Both the position numbers and the translations under genes were made by a program. The notes under the pieces were generated by a model, which was given only the letters and a program-made list of their open reading frames with translations, had not been told where the DNA came from and searched no databases. Shown here in pieces: positions 15,400-23,425 of a DNA stretch of 26,919 bases; position 1 is the stretch's first letter, and the number at the start of each line of letters is the position of its first letter. Source of the stretch: Clostridium sp. (GTDB lineage: Bacteria; Bacillota_A; Clostridia; Lachnospirales; Lachnospiraceae); contig JAMPAW010000035.1 in the NCBI GenBank assembly GCA_023666975.1, forward strand, positions 1 to 26,919, given 5' to 3'.

Positions 15400-17389
15400 A
15401 CAGTTAAAGACACTATATAAGAAAGAAATCATGGACGTACTGCGGGATAAAAAGACACTGCTGACCATGGTCGTTCTTCCGGTTCTGTTGTACCCCATGT
15501 TGTTTGTGGTGATTATGCAGGTGATGAATCTGGTGATTGCCACGCAGCAGGAGAGCACGTATTATATTGCTTATGACGGGGTGAGTGATGCTGAGAGGAC
15601 TGCCCTCAATGACTGGATTGCCGGGGACGAGGACGGGCTTGAATACAGCATTAAAGAGGTGGAGTCTGACAATCCGCAAAAGGATTTGGAGGACGAGAAC
15701 ATTGATGCTTACATTACCGCTGTGCTTACGGATAATCAGATTACCTATGAAATTCATTATCTGTCTGCGGTCACCAACTCGATGACGCTGTCGGATATGC
15801 TGCAGGAGGAAATCGACTCCTACGGTCTGGCAAGAGCGGAGAAAAACATCAGGGAGCAGGGGCTTGATGTGCAGAGCCTTTTGCACCCGGTAACAGCCGA
15901 GTACAAGGACCATTCCAGTAATGAGAGCTCCATGGGCAGCATTTTGGGCAGTATTATTCCGTTTTTAATGATTACCAGTATACTGACCAGTTCTGTTTAT
16001 CCGGCGATTGATACTACGGCAGGGGAAAAGGAGCGGGGGACGCTGGAAACGCTGATTACCCTTCCGGTTGGCAATATCGAGCTGATTACCAGTAAATTTC
16101 TGTCTGCCGCCACTTTGGCAGTAGTATCCGTGTTTATCAATGTGCTTTCGATGGGAGGAATTGCGCTATATCTTTTCACGACGATTAATGCATTGTCGGA
16201 AAATGCAGAGACCTTTCAGCTGGGAAGCTTTTTGCCGGCAATTCTGATTGCCGTTGTCTGTATTATTGCCTTTGCTCTTTTTATCAGTGCCGTGGTCATG
16301 TGTATCTGTGCATTTGCCAAGAGCTTTAAAGAGGCAAACAACTATGTGACGCCGCTTACGCTGGTCGTTATCCTTGCCAGCTATATCGGCTTTATTCCCA
16401 ACATTGAGCTGACGGCAAAGACGGCATGGATTCCTGTGGTCAATATCTGTCTGCTGATGAAAAATCTTCTCGTTTTTAAATATGATTTTGCGCTGATTGC
16501 GGTCGTACTGCTTAGCAATGTTATCTATGCATTTGTGGCGGTATGGTTTTTGTCCAAGGTATATAACAGTGAAGCGATTCTGTTTGGCGAGGCTGCCGGC
16601 AGTATTAAACTGTTTGAGTGGCGGAAGAACATTAAGAAGGGCAGTATGCCTACGATTCAGGAAAGTCTGCTGATTCTGGTAGTGGCACTGCTGTTGATGA
16701 TTTATTTAGGCGGGGTCATGAGCCTGTCCAATCCGATAATGGGAGTAGTTATACCGCAGTTTTTTATCGGTGTGCTCCCTGTGCTTGCCTGCATTTATAT
16801 TAAAGGAAATGCGAAAGAGATTTTTGGCCTGCGGCTGCCGAAAGGGCGGGACCTTCTGGGTGCGGTATGCCTGTTTGTCGGTGCCGGCAGTTTGAGCATG
16901 CTTGTCAGTGGCCTGCTCAGCATGGCATTTCCCGATAATGGGTTGAATCAGGAGTACCAGGAGCTTCTTGGGGATATGTCTTTTGTCCCTGCACTGCTTC
17001 TGATTGCGCTGACTCCGGCAGTTTGTGAGGAACTGATGTTTCGGGGATATATGCTGACGGCATTTAAACAGAAAATGAGCCTGTCCAAAGCGATATTGTT
17101 TGTGTCTGTCCTCTTTGGCATCAGCCATATGAGCCTGATTAAAGTGATACCGACAGCGATTCTCGGTGCGGCACTGGCCTATGCCATGGACAAGTCGGGA
17201 AGTATTCTGGCATCTTCACTGATTCATTTTCTCAATAACGGATTGTCCGTTTTTGTTCTGTATTATGGAGACAGCATAGCGTTTTTGAACGATGAACAGC
17301 TGGGTGCGCCGCTGCTGGCCGTTTTGGTTCTGCTATCGTTCATTTTCATTCCGGTGGGGTTATCTGTGCTGGGGAAGAGAGAAACTTGA
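15389..17389 (+). CDS. NatB-like ABC-2 permease fused to CPBP protease
   Basis: A 666-residue membrane protein. Residues 1 to about 430 are an ABC-2 permease of the NatB type: a helix near residue 25 to 50 (TMVVLPVLLYPMLFVVIM), a large external domain, then five or six more helices with TTAGEKERGTLETLITLP, the conserved permease motif. The C-terminal part (about 450-666) is a CPBP intramembrane protease with EELMFRG (E547, E548, R552), FGISHMS and HFLNNGLSVF, all three catalytic motifs intact. The start is ATG 15389 behind GGGAGG, inside the ATPase gene; the open frame extends upstream but without a start site. This permease/protease architecture recurs in Firmicutes; the substrate is unknown. 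Confidence 0.9.
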   Translation: MNYKQLKTLYKKEIMDVLRDKKTLLTMVVLPVLLYPMLFVVIMQVMNLVIATQQESTYYIAYDGVSDAERTALNDWIAGDEDGLEYSIKEVESDNPQKDLEDENIDAYITAVLTDNQITYEIHYLSAVTNSMTLSDMLQEEIDSYGLARAEKNIREQGLDVQSLLHPVTAEYKDHSSNESSMGSILGSIIPFLMITSILTSSVYPAIDTTAGEKERGTLETLITLPVGNIELITSKFLSAATLAVVSVFINVLSMGGIALYLFTTINALSENAETFQLGSFLPAILIAVVCIIAFALFISAVVMCICAFAKSFKEANNYVTPLTLVVILASYIGFIPNIELTAKTAWIPVVNICLLMKNLLVFKYDFALIAVVLLSNVIYAFVAVWFLSKVYNSEAILFGEAAGSIKLFEWRKNIKKGSMPTIQESLLILVVALLLMIYLGGVMSLSNPIMGVVIPQFFIGVLPVLACIYIKGNAKEIFGLRLPKGRDLLGAVCLFVGAGSLSMLVSGLLSMAFPDNGLNQEYQELLGDMSFVPALLLIALTPAVCEELMFRGYMLTAFKQKMSLSKAILFVSVLFGISHMSLIKVIPTAILGAALAYAMDKSGSILASSLIHFLNNGLSVFVLYYGDSIAFLNDEQLGAPLLAVLVLLSFIFIPVGLSVLGKRET

Positions 17390-17399
17390 AAAGTTTATT

Positions 17400-17464
17400 A
17401 GACAATTGCGAAACTACTGATTTTACAACGAATGTTAGCAAAAACGTAAGTTTCGCAATTGTCT
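17400..17464. repeat. 65-bp inverted-repeat element
   Basis: AGACAATTGCGAAACT at 17400-17415 is matched perfectly by AGTTTCGCAATTGTCT at 17449-17464: 16 bp, with a 33-base AT-rich interior. There is no T tract, and a conventional terminator follows directly, so it is not needed for termination. It looks like a small palindromic repeat or protein-binding element, possibly multi-copy. Confidence 0.65.
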
Positions 17465-17466
17465 GA

Positions 17467-17503
17467 AAAAAGGGATTTCCGATTAGAATCGGAAATCCCT
17501 TTT
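17467..17503. terminator. Bidirectional terminator between natB-like gene and hydG
   Basis: AAAAGGGATTTCCGATT and AATCGGAAATCCCTTTT form a 17-bp stem with a very short loop, with an A run on one side and T on the other. It overlaps the last codons and the stop of hydG on the - strand and terminates both convergent units. Confidence 0.88.
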
Positions 17504-18901
17504 GCCGGAGTGAATGTCATTGAGATGTTCTTCTACAATAGCGCGAACCTTGGGATTCGGAATGTTTGTAAGCTCTTTTTCGATGAGCTTCATTCCGGTT
17601 TGTACCGTGTCCGGTCCGGCGTAGTCCTCCAGATATTCCTTTAAGGTCATCAGTGCGTTAGGCAGACAGCAGTTCTGAATTTGTCCGCTTTTGCATAGGC
17701 TCATAAAGCGGTCGCCGGTACGTCCCTCACGGTAACAGGCGGTACAAAAGCTGGGTACGTAATCCATATCCATGAGCCATTTGACCACCTCATCAAGAGT
17801 ACGGTTATCATTGACATCAAATTGGGAGGAATCCTCGTCCTCCGGTTCGGGTTCGTAATACCCGCCTACCGAGGTTTTGGAACCGCCGCTGATTTGGGAG
17901 ATACCCAAGTGCAGTACGCGCTCCCGGCAGGCCTTGCTCTCCCTGGTGGAGACGATCATTCCGGTATAGGGAACGGCAATACGGATACAGGCGACAATCT
18001 TGGCGAACGTGTCATCGTCGATACCGTTGTCAAACGTGTCCGGATCGATATCATCTGCCGGACGCACACGGGGCACACTGATTGTATGTGGCCCGACGCC
18101 GTGCACGGCTTCTAAATGTTCAGCGTGCATTAAGATTCCGGCAAATTCATAGCGGTATAATTCCAGTCCAAACAATACACCAAGTCCGACATCGTCTATG
18201 CCGCCTTCCATTGCACGGTCCATGGCCTCTGTGTGATAGGCATAATCATGTTTGGGTCCGGCCGGATGAAGTGTCTCATAGCTTTGTTTGTGGTAGGTTT
18301 CCTGAAACAGTATATAGGTGCCGATTCCGGCCTCTTTCAGCCTGCGGTAATTTTCTACCGTGGTAGCGGCAATGTTGACATTAACACGCCGGATATCGCC
18401 GTTTTTGTGGTGTATGGAATAAATGGTCCGGATACTTTCCAAAATATATTCAATCGGATTGTTTACCGGATCTTCGCCGGCCTCAATGGCGAGACGTTTA
18501 TGGCCCATATCCTGCAGTGCGGTTACTTCCCGACGGATGTCCTCCTGTGTCAGCTTCTTGCGTGGAATATGCTGGTTTTTTAAATGGTAAGGACAGTATA
18601 CACACTGATTGACACAATAGTTGGACAGATATAATGGGGCAAACATTACAATCCGGTTGCCGTAAAAGTCCTTTTTGATTTGTTCCGCCAGCGCATAAAT
18701 CTGCTGGTTCAATTTCTCGTCCTCACACATGAGGAGAACACTGGCATCCCGATGAGAAAGTCCCTTTCTCTGTCTTGCTTTTTCTAAAATCTGCAGAATT
18801 AATTCACGGTCATTCTTGTGCTGTTCACTGTATTCCAGAGTGTCAAGAATTTCCTGATGATCAATAAATTCTTCTGCTTTCATCGAATGTGGATTATACA
18901 T
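17483..18901 (-). CDS. hydG: [FeFe]-hydrogenase maturase HydG
   Basis: Radical-SAM tyrosine lyase that splits tyrosine to p-cresol and makes the CO and CN ligands delivered to the H-cluster of [FeFe]-hydrogenase. The N-terminal [4Fe-4S]-SAM motif is CVNQCVYC (C96, C100, C103). The C-terminal auxiliary-cluster motif CX2CX22C is present (C386, C389, C412), which separates HydG from ThiH. The 472-residue length is standard. The start is ATG 18901, with GGAGG seven bases upstream (plus 18909-18913); an ATG at 18922 opens the frame earlier but precedes that site. It lies 26 bases after hydE. The last codons are inside the terminator stem. Confidence 0.95.
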   Translation of the reverse strand: MYNPHSMKAEEFIDHQEILDTLEYSEQHKNDRELILQILEKARQRKGLSHRDASVLLMCEDEKLNQQIYALAEQIKKDFYGNRIVMFAPLYLSNYCVNQCVYCPYHLKNQHIPRKKLTQEDIRREVTALQDMGHKRLAIEAGEDPVNNPIEYILESIRTIYSIHHKNGDIRRVNVNIAATTVENYRRLKEAGIGTYILFQETYHKQSYETLHPAGPKHDYAYHTEAMDRAMEGGIDDVGLGVLFGLELYRYEFAGILMHAEHLEAVHGVGPHTISVPRVRPADDIDPDTFDNGIDDDTFAKIVACIRIAVPYTGMIVSTRESKACRERVLHLGISQISGGSKTSVGGYYEPEPEDEDSSQFDVNDNRTLDEVVKWLMDMDYVPSFCTACYREGRTGDRFMSLCKSGQIQNCCLPNALMTLKEYLEDYAGPDTVQTGMKLIEKELTNIPNPKVRAIVEEHLNDIHSGKRDFRF

Positions 18902-18927
18902 AGCTATTCCTCCGTTCATCAATATAT

Positions 18928-19992
18928 TTATGTCTGGTTTTGGATCATAGGCGAATCTCCCCGATCCGTTACAAGCTGAAATCCGATATCTGCCATGCGC
19001 TTTTTCATCTGGTCAATCTGCTGTGCCGACTCATCGCCTGTACAGAGCTTGTTGTCATATAGTGTATATTGTCCACGCACAGTTGACGGTGACAGGTTCG
19101 GCATGATGACATTGGCACCGGCCTTAATGCCCTGTTCCCTGCCGTCCGGGGAAATGGTTCCAAGTGCAGTGGTGGCTGGGAGCAGCAGCGTAGGAATCAT
19201 CAGCCGCAATATGCTCAGCAGCAGCAAGGTATCTTCCAGAGTGCCATTTGTCCTGTCGGCAAAAGGGGTGTCCCTGTGGGAGATAAACGGCCCGATTCCC
19301 ACCATATGTGGCTGGAAATCCTGAATAAATAACAGGTCATGAACCAGCATATCGTGCGTTTGGAACGGTGAGCCAACCATAAAGCCGCAGCCGGTCTGAT
19401 AACCGATTTCCTTAAGGCAGTGCAGACATGTCATACGATTATCATACGACATCGAAGCGGGGTGAAGCAACCGGTAATGTTTCTCATTTGCCGTTTCGTG
19501 CCGTAAAAGATAACGTCTGGCTCCGGCATCAAACAAACGCTGGTAGCTGTCTTTGGTGCGCTCCCCCATTGACAGGGTAATGGCACAATCGGGAAACTGC
19601 CTGTGGATTGCCGTCACGATATCACACATACGGTTATCGTCAAAATAGGAGTCCTCACCGCTTTGCAGGACAAAAGTCCGAAAACCCAAACGGTACCCTT
19701 CTTCGCAGCAGAGAAGAATATCTTTTGGGGTGAGCCGATAGCGTTTGGCGTGGCGGTTGCTGCAGCGGAGGCCGCAGTAAAAACAGTCGTTTTTGCAATA
19801 ATTTGAAAATTCAATCAGTCCCCGTATATAAATGGTATTGCCAAAGTGCCGCTGCCTTACCGTATCGGCATATGCCGCAAGGTGCCGGCGAAGTTCTTCT
19901 GAGTTGCCGTCTAACAGTGCCGCAAATTCTTCTTCGGCAAGAGGGGAACCGGCAATTAATTTATCGATACTTTTCGTTAAATTTGTGTTCAT
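18928..19992 (-). CDS. hydE: [FeFe]-hydrogenase maturase HydE
   Basis: Radical-SAM enzyme of H-cluster assembly, acting on the iron synthon made by HydG. The SAM-cluster motif is CKNDCFYC (C66, C70, C73) within GLIEFSNYCKNDC, the standard HydE context (BioB-like enzymes are the alternative). The TIM-barrel continues with LQSGEDSYF and GFMVGSPFQT. The 354-residue length is typical. ATG 19992 follows AAAGGTG eleven bases upstream. The gene overlaps the end of the acyltransferase gene by 32 bases, so it is probably cotranscribed and coupled. HydF and the hydrogenase are not in this window. Confidence 0.94.
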   Translation of the reverse strand: MNTNLTKSIDKLIAGSPLAEEEFAALLDGNSEELRRHLAAYADTVRQRHFGNTIYIRGLIEFSNYCKNDCFYCGLRCSNRHAKRYRLTPKDILLCCEEGYRLGFRTFVLQSGEDSYFDDNRMCDIVTAIHRQFPDCAITLSMGERTKDSYQRLFDAGARRYLLRHETANEKHYRLLHPASMSYDNRMTCLHCLKEIGYQTGCGFMVGSPFQTHDMLVHDLLFIQDFQPHMVGIGPFISHRDTPFADRTNGTLEDTLLLLSILRLMIPTLLLPATTALGTISPDGREQGIKAGANVIMPNLSPSTVRGQYTLYDNKLCTGDESAQQIDQMKKRMADIGFQLVTDRGDSPMIQNQT

Positions 19993-20713
19993 TTTGTGTA
20001 ATCACCTTTTCAATACGCTCTTTGACGATACTCGCAATTTCTGCGGTTTTCATACCCTGATATTCGTCATAGGGAATGGGTGGCAATACATGAATCTGTA
20101 CATCGACCTGCTCGGTCGAAGTATTGTCAAAGGGCAGAAAGCTGTCAATAATGGCAATCGGTACAATGGGGCACTTGGCCTTGGTAGCCGCCTTGAAGCT
20201 GCCGCTCTTAAATTCACCTAATTTATTTCCGTTTTTGGAGCGTGTACCCTCCGGAAAAATCAGGAAATTGCGGCCGTCTTTAACCTGACGTGCCATTTCG
20301 TTAATCACCTGAAGTCCCTGCCGGGGGTCTTCCCTGTCCATAAACAATCCACCCATGGTCTGTACCAGCTGCCGCAGGCCGAAAACATCGTAGGCCTCTT
20401 TCTTGATGACGACACCGAAGGGTACCGGATTCAGCGATACCAGTCCCACAACATCAAATAATCCCTGATGATTGGGAAACATGATATATCCGGACTGTTT
20501 GGGCAGCAGCTCCAGCCCATAACCGTGCACGGTTACATTTCCACTCCTGCAGCCGCGTACACCGATTTCGTGAATCAGCTCATATTTCTTTGCTTCACTG
20601 ATCGTATCGTTGGCAGCATAGTTTATCAGTTGGAAAAACATTCGCGGTGCGTGAACCGCATTTCTGAAAATCATCAATTGAATTCGCTTTGGCAGCTTGG
20701 CTTTTTTTGACAT
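19961..20713 (-). CDS. plsC: 1-acyl-sn-glycerol-3-phosphate acyltransferase
   Basis: PlsC-type acyltransferase that adds the second acyl chain to lysophosphatidic acid at the membrane. Motif I NHQGLFD (N81, H82, D87) holds the catalytic HX4D; motif III FPEGTRS is at about residues 153-159; IVPIAI is the final conserved block. 250 residues. The start is ATG 20713, five bases from GGAGG (plus 20719-20723); ATG 20725 would place that site inside the gene. It lies 61 bases after the decarboxylase gene and overlaps hydE. Other lysophospholipid acyltransferases share these motifs, so acyl and head-group specificity is open. Confidence 0.9.
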   Translation of the reverse strand: MSKKAKLPKRIQLMIFRNAVHAPRMFFQLINYAANDTISEAKKYELIHEIGVRGCRSGNVTVHGYGLELLPKQSGYIMFPNHQGLFDVVGLVSLNPVPFGVVIKKEAYDVFGLRQLVQTMGGLFMDREDPRQGLQVINEMARQVKDGRNFLIFPEGTRSKNGNKLGEFKSGSFKAATKAKCPIVPIAIIDSFLPFDNTSTEQVDVQIHVLPPIPYDEYQGMKTAEIASIVKERIEKVITQNEHKFNEKYR

Positions 20714-20774
20714 AAACCCCTCCATATTCAGATCACCCCATAAGTTCCCGGTACAACTTATGTTTCTCTATATT

Positions 20775-22034
20775 CTATAATTCCACATTCCAATAACCTT
20801 CTAAGGTGGCAAAATAATCCTCTGGTGTTTCACTGCGCCGAATTGCCGTGTAACTGTTGTCCTCCCGGAGTAAAATTTCTGCTGATTTCAATTTGCCGTT
20901 ATAGTTATATCCCATGGCAAAACCGTGGGCGCCGGTATCGTGAATGACCAGCAGGTCACCGATATCAATTTTGGGAAGTTTGCGGTCGATGGCAAACTTG
21001 TCGTTATTTTCACAAAGGGAACCGGTAATATCATACAGATAATCTTCCGGTGCATTTTCTTTGCCCATAACGGTGATATGGTGATAGGCTCCATACATGG
21101 CCGGGCGCATCAGGTTGACAGCGCAGGCGTCAACGCCAATGTATTCCTTGTGAGTATGTTTTTCGTGGATAGCCTTTGTCACCAAATGCCCGTATGGTGC
21201 CAGCATAAACCGTCCCAATTCCGTGTATATGGCAACATCTCCCATTCCGGCAGGAACAAGCACTTCTTCAAAAGCCTTGCGGACTCCCTCTCCGATAGCC
21301 AGAATATCATTTGGCTCCTTGTCCGGCGTATAGGGAACACCGATACCGCCGGATAAATTGATAAAGGTGATATGTACACCGGTTTCTTGTTTTAGTTCTA
21401 CGGCTGTCTGGAATAGAATTTTCGCCAGTGTCGGATAGTAGTCGTTTGTTACTGTGTTGCTGGCAAGAAAAGCGTGCATGCCAAACTCCTCCACTCCTAG
21501 CTCCTTCAGCCGCCGATAAGCCTCCGTCATCTGCGGACGGGTGAGGCCGTATTTGGCGTCGCCGGGATTGTCCATAATGGTGTTGGCAACGGCAAATTTG
21601 CCACCGGGATTGTATCGGCAGCTCATTCTTTTCGGCAGAGTGCCAATGGCCTTTTGCAGAAAATCAATGTGTGTAATGTCGTCGAGATTAATCGTTGCGC
21701 CAAGCTTTGCGGCAAGCTGAAAATCTTCGGTCGGGGTATCATTTGATGAAAACATGATATCGCCTCCAGCAAAACCGCATTTTTCGGACATTAAAAGCTC
21801 TGTATAGGAAGAACAGTCTGTGCCGCAGCCCTCGTCCTTTAGTATTCTCAAAATCGTTGGATTAGGGGTCGCTTTAACGGCAAAAAATTCCTTGTAGCCT
21901 TTATTCCATGAAAATGCCTGATGAAGTTTTCTTGCGTTCTCACGTATTCCCTTTTCATCGTAGAGGTGGAAAGGCGTGGGGTACGTTGCACATATTTCCT
22001 CAAGCTGCTCTTTTGTTACAAATGGTGTCTTCAT
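20775..22034 (-). CDS. lysA: Diaminopimelate decarboxylase-like PLP enzyme
   Basis: Fold-type III PLP decarboxylase of the LysA/ornithine decarboxylase family; the most likely reaction is meso-diaminopimelate to lysine. The PLP lysine is K54 in FFAVKATPNP. The glycine loop is NLSGGIGVPY, and the C-terminal region has SLCENNDKFAIDR with the conserved Cys-Glu pair supplied across the dimer. The usual GAYG motif is GAHG (H370). The start is ATG 22034 (MKTPF) with AAAGGA about 12 bases upstream; an in-frame ATG at 22121 overlaps the promoter and is unlikely. 419 residues. First gene of the - strand run. Other amino-acid decarboxylases of this fold cannot be excluded. Confidence 0.85.
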   Translation of the reverse strand: MKTPFVTKEQLEEICATYPTPFHLYDEKGIRENARKLHQAFSWNKGYKEFFAVKATPNPTILRILKDEGCGTDCSSYTELLMSEKCGFAGGDIMFSSNDTPTEDFQLAAKLGATINLDDITHIDFLQKAIGTLPKRMSCRYNPGGKFAVANTIMDNPGDAKYGLTRPQMTEAYRRLKELGVEEFGMHAFLASNTVTNDYYPTLAKILFQTAVELKQETGVHITFINLSGGIGVPYTPDKEPNDILAIGEGVRKAFEEVLVPAGMGDVAIYTELGRFMLAPYGHLVTKAIHEKHTHKEYIGVDACAVNLMRPAMYGAYHHITVMGKENAPEDYLYDITGSLCENNDKFAIDRKLPKIDIGDLLVIHDTGAHGFAMGYNYNGKLKSAEILLREDNSYTAIRRSETPEDYFATLEGYWNVEL

Positions 22035-22090
22035 AAGATGTGTATTCCTTTCGTTTATATATTTCTGCCGTGTAATCGGTGAATATACTA

Positions 22091-22121
22091 TATATACTAG
22101 TATTTTTTGCGGATTTGTCAA
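22091..22121 (-). promoter_or_regulatory. Promoter of the lysA-plsC-hydEG run
   Basis: On the - strand a perfect TTGACA (plus 22116-22121) and TATATA (22091-22096) with a 19-bp spacer, or AGTATA with 17 bp. The palindrome ATACTAGTAT (22094-22103) overlaps the -10 and could be an operator. Confidence 0.6.
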
Positions 22122-22202
22122 GCGGAATCGGAAGCGTGTTATTTGTACTCCAGAGGTTAATATGATATAAATATGAAGCGTTATGAGAAAAATAGAAAAT
22201 AT

Positions 22203-22230
22203 TGTAACGAATTGCGTTTTTGTGCATCTT
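22203..22230 (+). promoter_or_regulatory. Possible ECF-type autoregulatory promoter
   Basis: TGTAAC at 22203-22208, then 16 bases, then CATCTT at 22225-22230, upstream of the ECF sigma gene. The AAC core fits ECF -35 elements of the SigX/SigV kind; the -10 lacks a CGTC core, so this is tentative. No good sigma-A promoter was seen for this gene. Confidence 0.3.
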
Positions 22231-22251
22231 AATGATGAGAGGTAAAAAACA

Positions 22252-22746
22252 ATGGATATTCAGGAAATTTACGAGACTTATTTCACGGCAGTTTACCGCT
22301 ACATATTGGCGTTGTCCGGGGATTCCCAGACAGCGGAGGAAATTACGCAGGAAACCTTCTTTAAGGCATTAAAAAAGCTTGATACCTTTCGGGGGGACTG
22401 CGAGCTTCGCGTGTGGCTGTGCCAGATTGCAAAAAATGAATATTTCCAGCTTTTGCGCAAAAGGAAAAAAGAGGAATTTCCGGGTGAGGAAATGCTGCAA
22501 AGCCTGCCGGAGAGTGACGGGTTTGAGCAGGCGATGATGGAGCGGGAGACCTATATGCAGGTACAGAAAATTCTGCATCATATGGAGGAACCTTACAAGG
22601 AAGTGTTTTCCCTGCGGACATTTAGCGAGCTGAGCTTCCGTGAGATTGCGGAGCTTTTTGACCGGAGCGAGAGCTGGGCAAGGGTCATTTATTATCGGGC
22701 AAAAATAAAAGTAAAGGAGAGATTGGGACATGAACATAACATGTAA
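22252..22746 (+). CDS. ECF-type RNA polymerase sigma factor
   Basis: A 164-residue sigma-70 family protein of extracytoplasmic-function type. Region 2 spans about residues 8-70 (AVYRYILALSGDSQTAEEITQ, with the core-binding and -10-recognising helices), and region 4 spans about 110-160 (YKEVFSLRTFSELSFREIAE, then the recognition helix). Regions 1 and 3 are absent, as in all ECF factors. ATG 22252 follows GAGAGGT. The next gene overlaps by 17 bases and encodes a zinc-finger anti-sigma factor, the usual partner. It probably directs envelope-stress genes and its own operon. Confidence 0.94.
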   Translation: MDIQEIYETYFTAVYRYILALSGDSQTAEEITQETFFKALKKLDTFRGDCELRVWLCQIAKNEYFQLLRKRKKEEFPGEEMLQSLPESDGFEQAMMERETYMQVQKILHHMEEPYKEVFSLRTFSELSFREIAELFDRSESWARVIYYRAKIKVKERLGHEHNM

Positions 22747-23407
22747 TATTATTCGGGATCTGCTGCCGCTTTATCAGGACGGCGTGTTAAGTGATGACAG
22801 CAGCAGGTTAGTGGAGGAACATTTAAAGCAGTGTCCGGCTTGCCAGGAATACCGAAAGCAGTTGGAGGAGGAGATAGAGACTCCGCAGACAGGCAGGCAT
22901 TTAGCCGGAGAACAAAATGCGCTGAAACGGATAAAACATACGATCTTGTATAAACGAATCTTGTCTGTCGTGACAGCCGTGGCGCTGGTAATGGCAGCAG
23001 GTTTTGCAGGATATTATCTGTACTGCGAAAAGGAGCGTTATGTCACTTATGAAGAAAGCGGGGTGCAGGTAAACGAGGACGGTGTTCTTACGGTAGAACA
23101 TTCGTATTCCAAGGTTCAGAGCATTTTCTCACCGGATCTGACAACCCAGTTTTTCTGGGTGTCGAACACGGCATATGAAAGGCGGAAGGAGCAGAAGGAG
23201 AGTGAAAGCGGCAGGCGGTATGTGTGTGAAATAGGTCGGATTGTGCCAGGGGAGTCTGAAATCAGTGCTCCGAAGGAGCTTCGGGAGGTGTACTATCTTC
23301 CGGGAGAATATCAGCATTTTTGGTTCAGTGATGATGCCAAGACAGCGGCTTTGCAGGTGGAGGAGATTAAGAGTAAAGCACATCTGATTTGGGAAAAGGA
23401 GGAGTAA
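22730..23407 (+). CDS. Zinc-finger transmembrane anti-sigma factor
   Basis: A 225-residue single-pass membrane protein. The N-terminal anti-sigma domain (about residues 1-45) has the ZAS-type HX3CX2C motif in HLKQCPAC, with an additional Cys at residue 5. A membrane helix follows at about 78-98 (VVTAVALVMAAGFAGYYLY), leaving about 125 residues outside. The external part has no recognised domain; it is rich in charged residues and ends in a short strand/helix pattern. It overlaps the sigma gene by 17 bases and is preceded by AAGGAG. It should hold the sigma factor inactive until an external signal triggers release or cleavage. Confidence 0.9.
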   Translation: MNITCNIIRDLLPLYQDGVLSDDSSRLVEEHLKQCPACQEYRKQLEEEIETPQTGRHLAGEQNALKRIKHTILYKRILSVVTAVALVMAAGFAGYYLYCEKERYVTYEESGVQVNEDGVLTVEHSYSKVQSIFSPDLTTQFFWVSNTAYERRKEQKESESGRRYVCEIGRIVPGESEISAPKELREVYYLPGEYQHFWFSDDAKTAALQVEEIKSKAHLIWEKEE

Positions 23408-23425
23408 GAAAGGGGTGTACATACA

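Noticed and set aside
17483..18901. Annotation of this radical-SAM gene as thiamine enzyme ThiH
   Set aside because: The C-terminal CX2CX22C motif and the adjacent hydE point to HydG.
20739..20762. Hairpin CATAAGTT/AACTTATG between lysA-like gene and plsC
   Set aside because: Only 8 bp and no T tract on the transcribed strand; not convincing as terminator or riboswitch.
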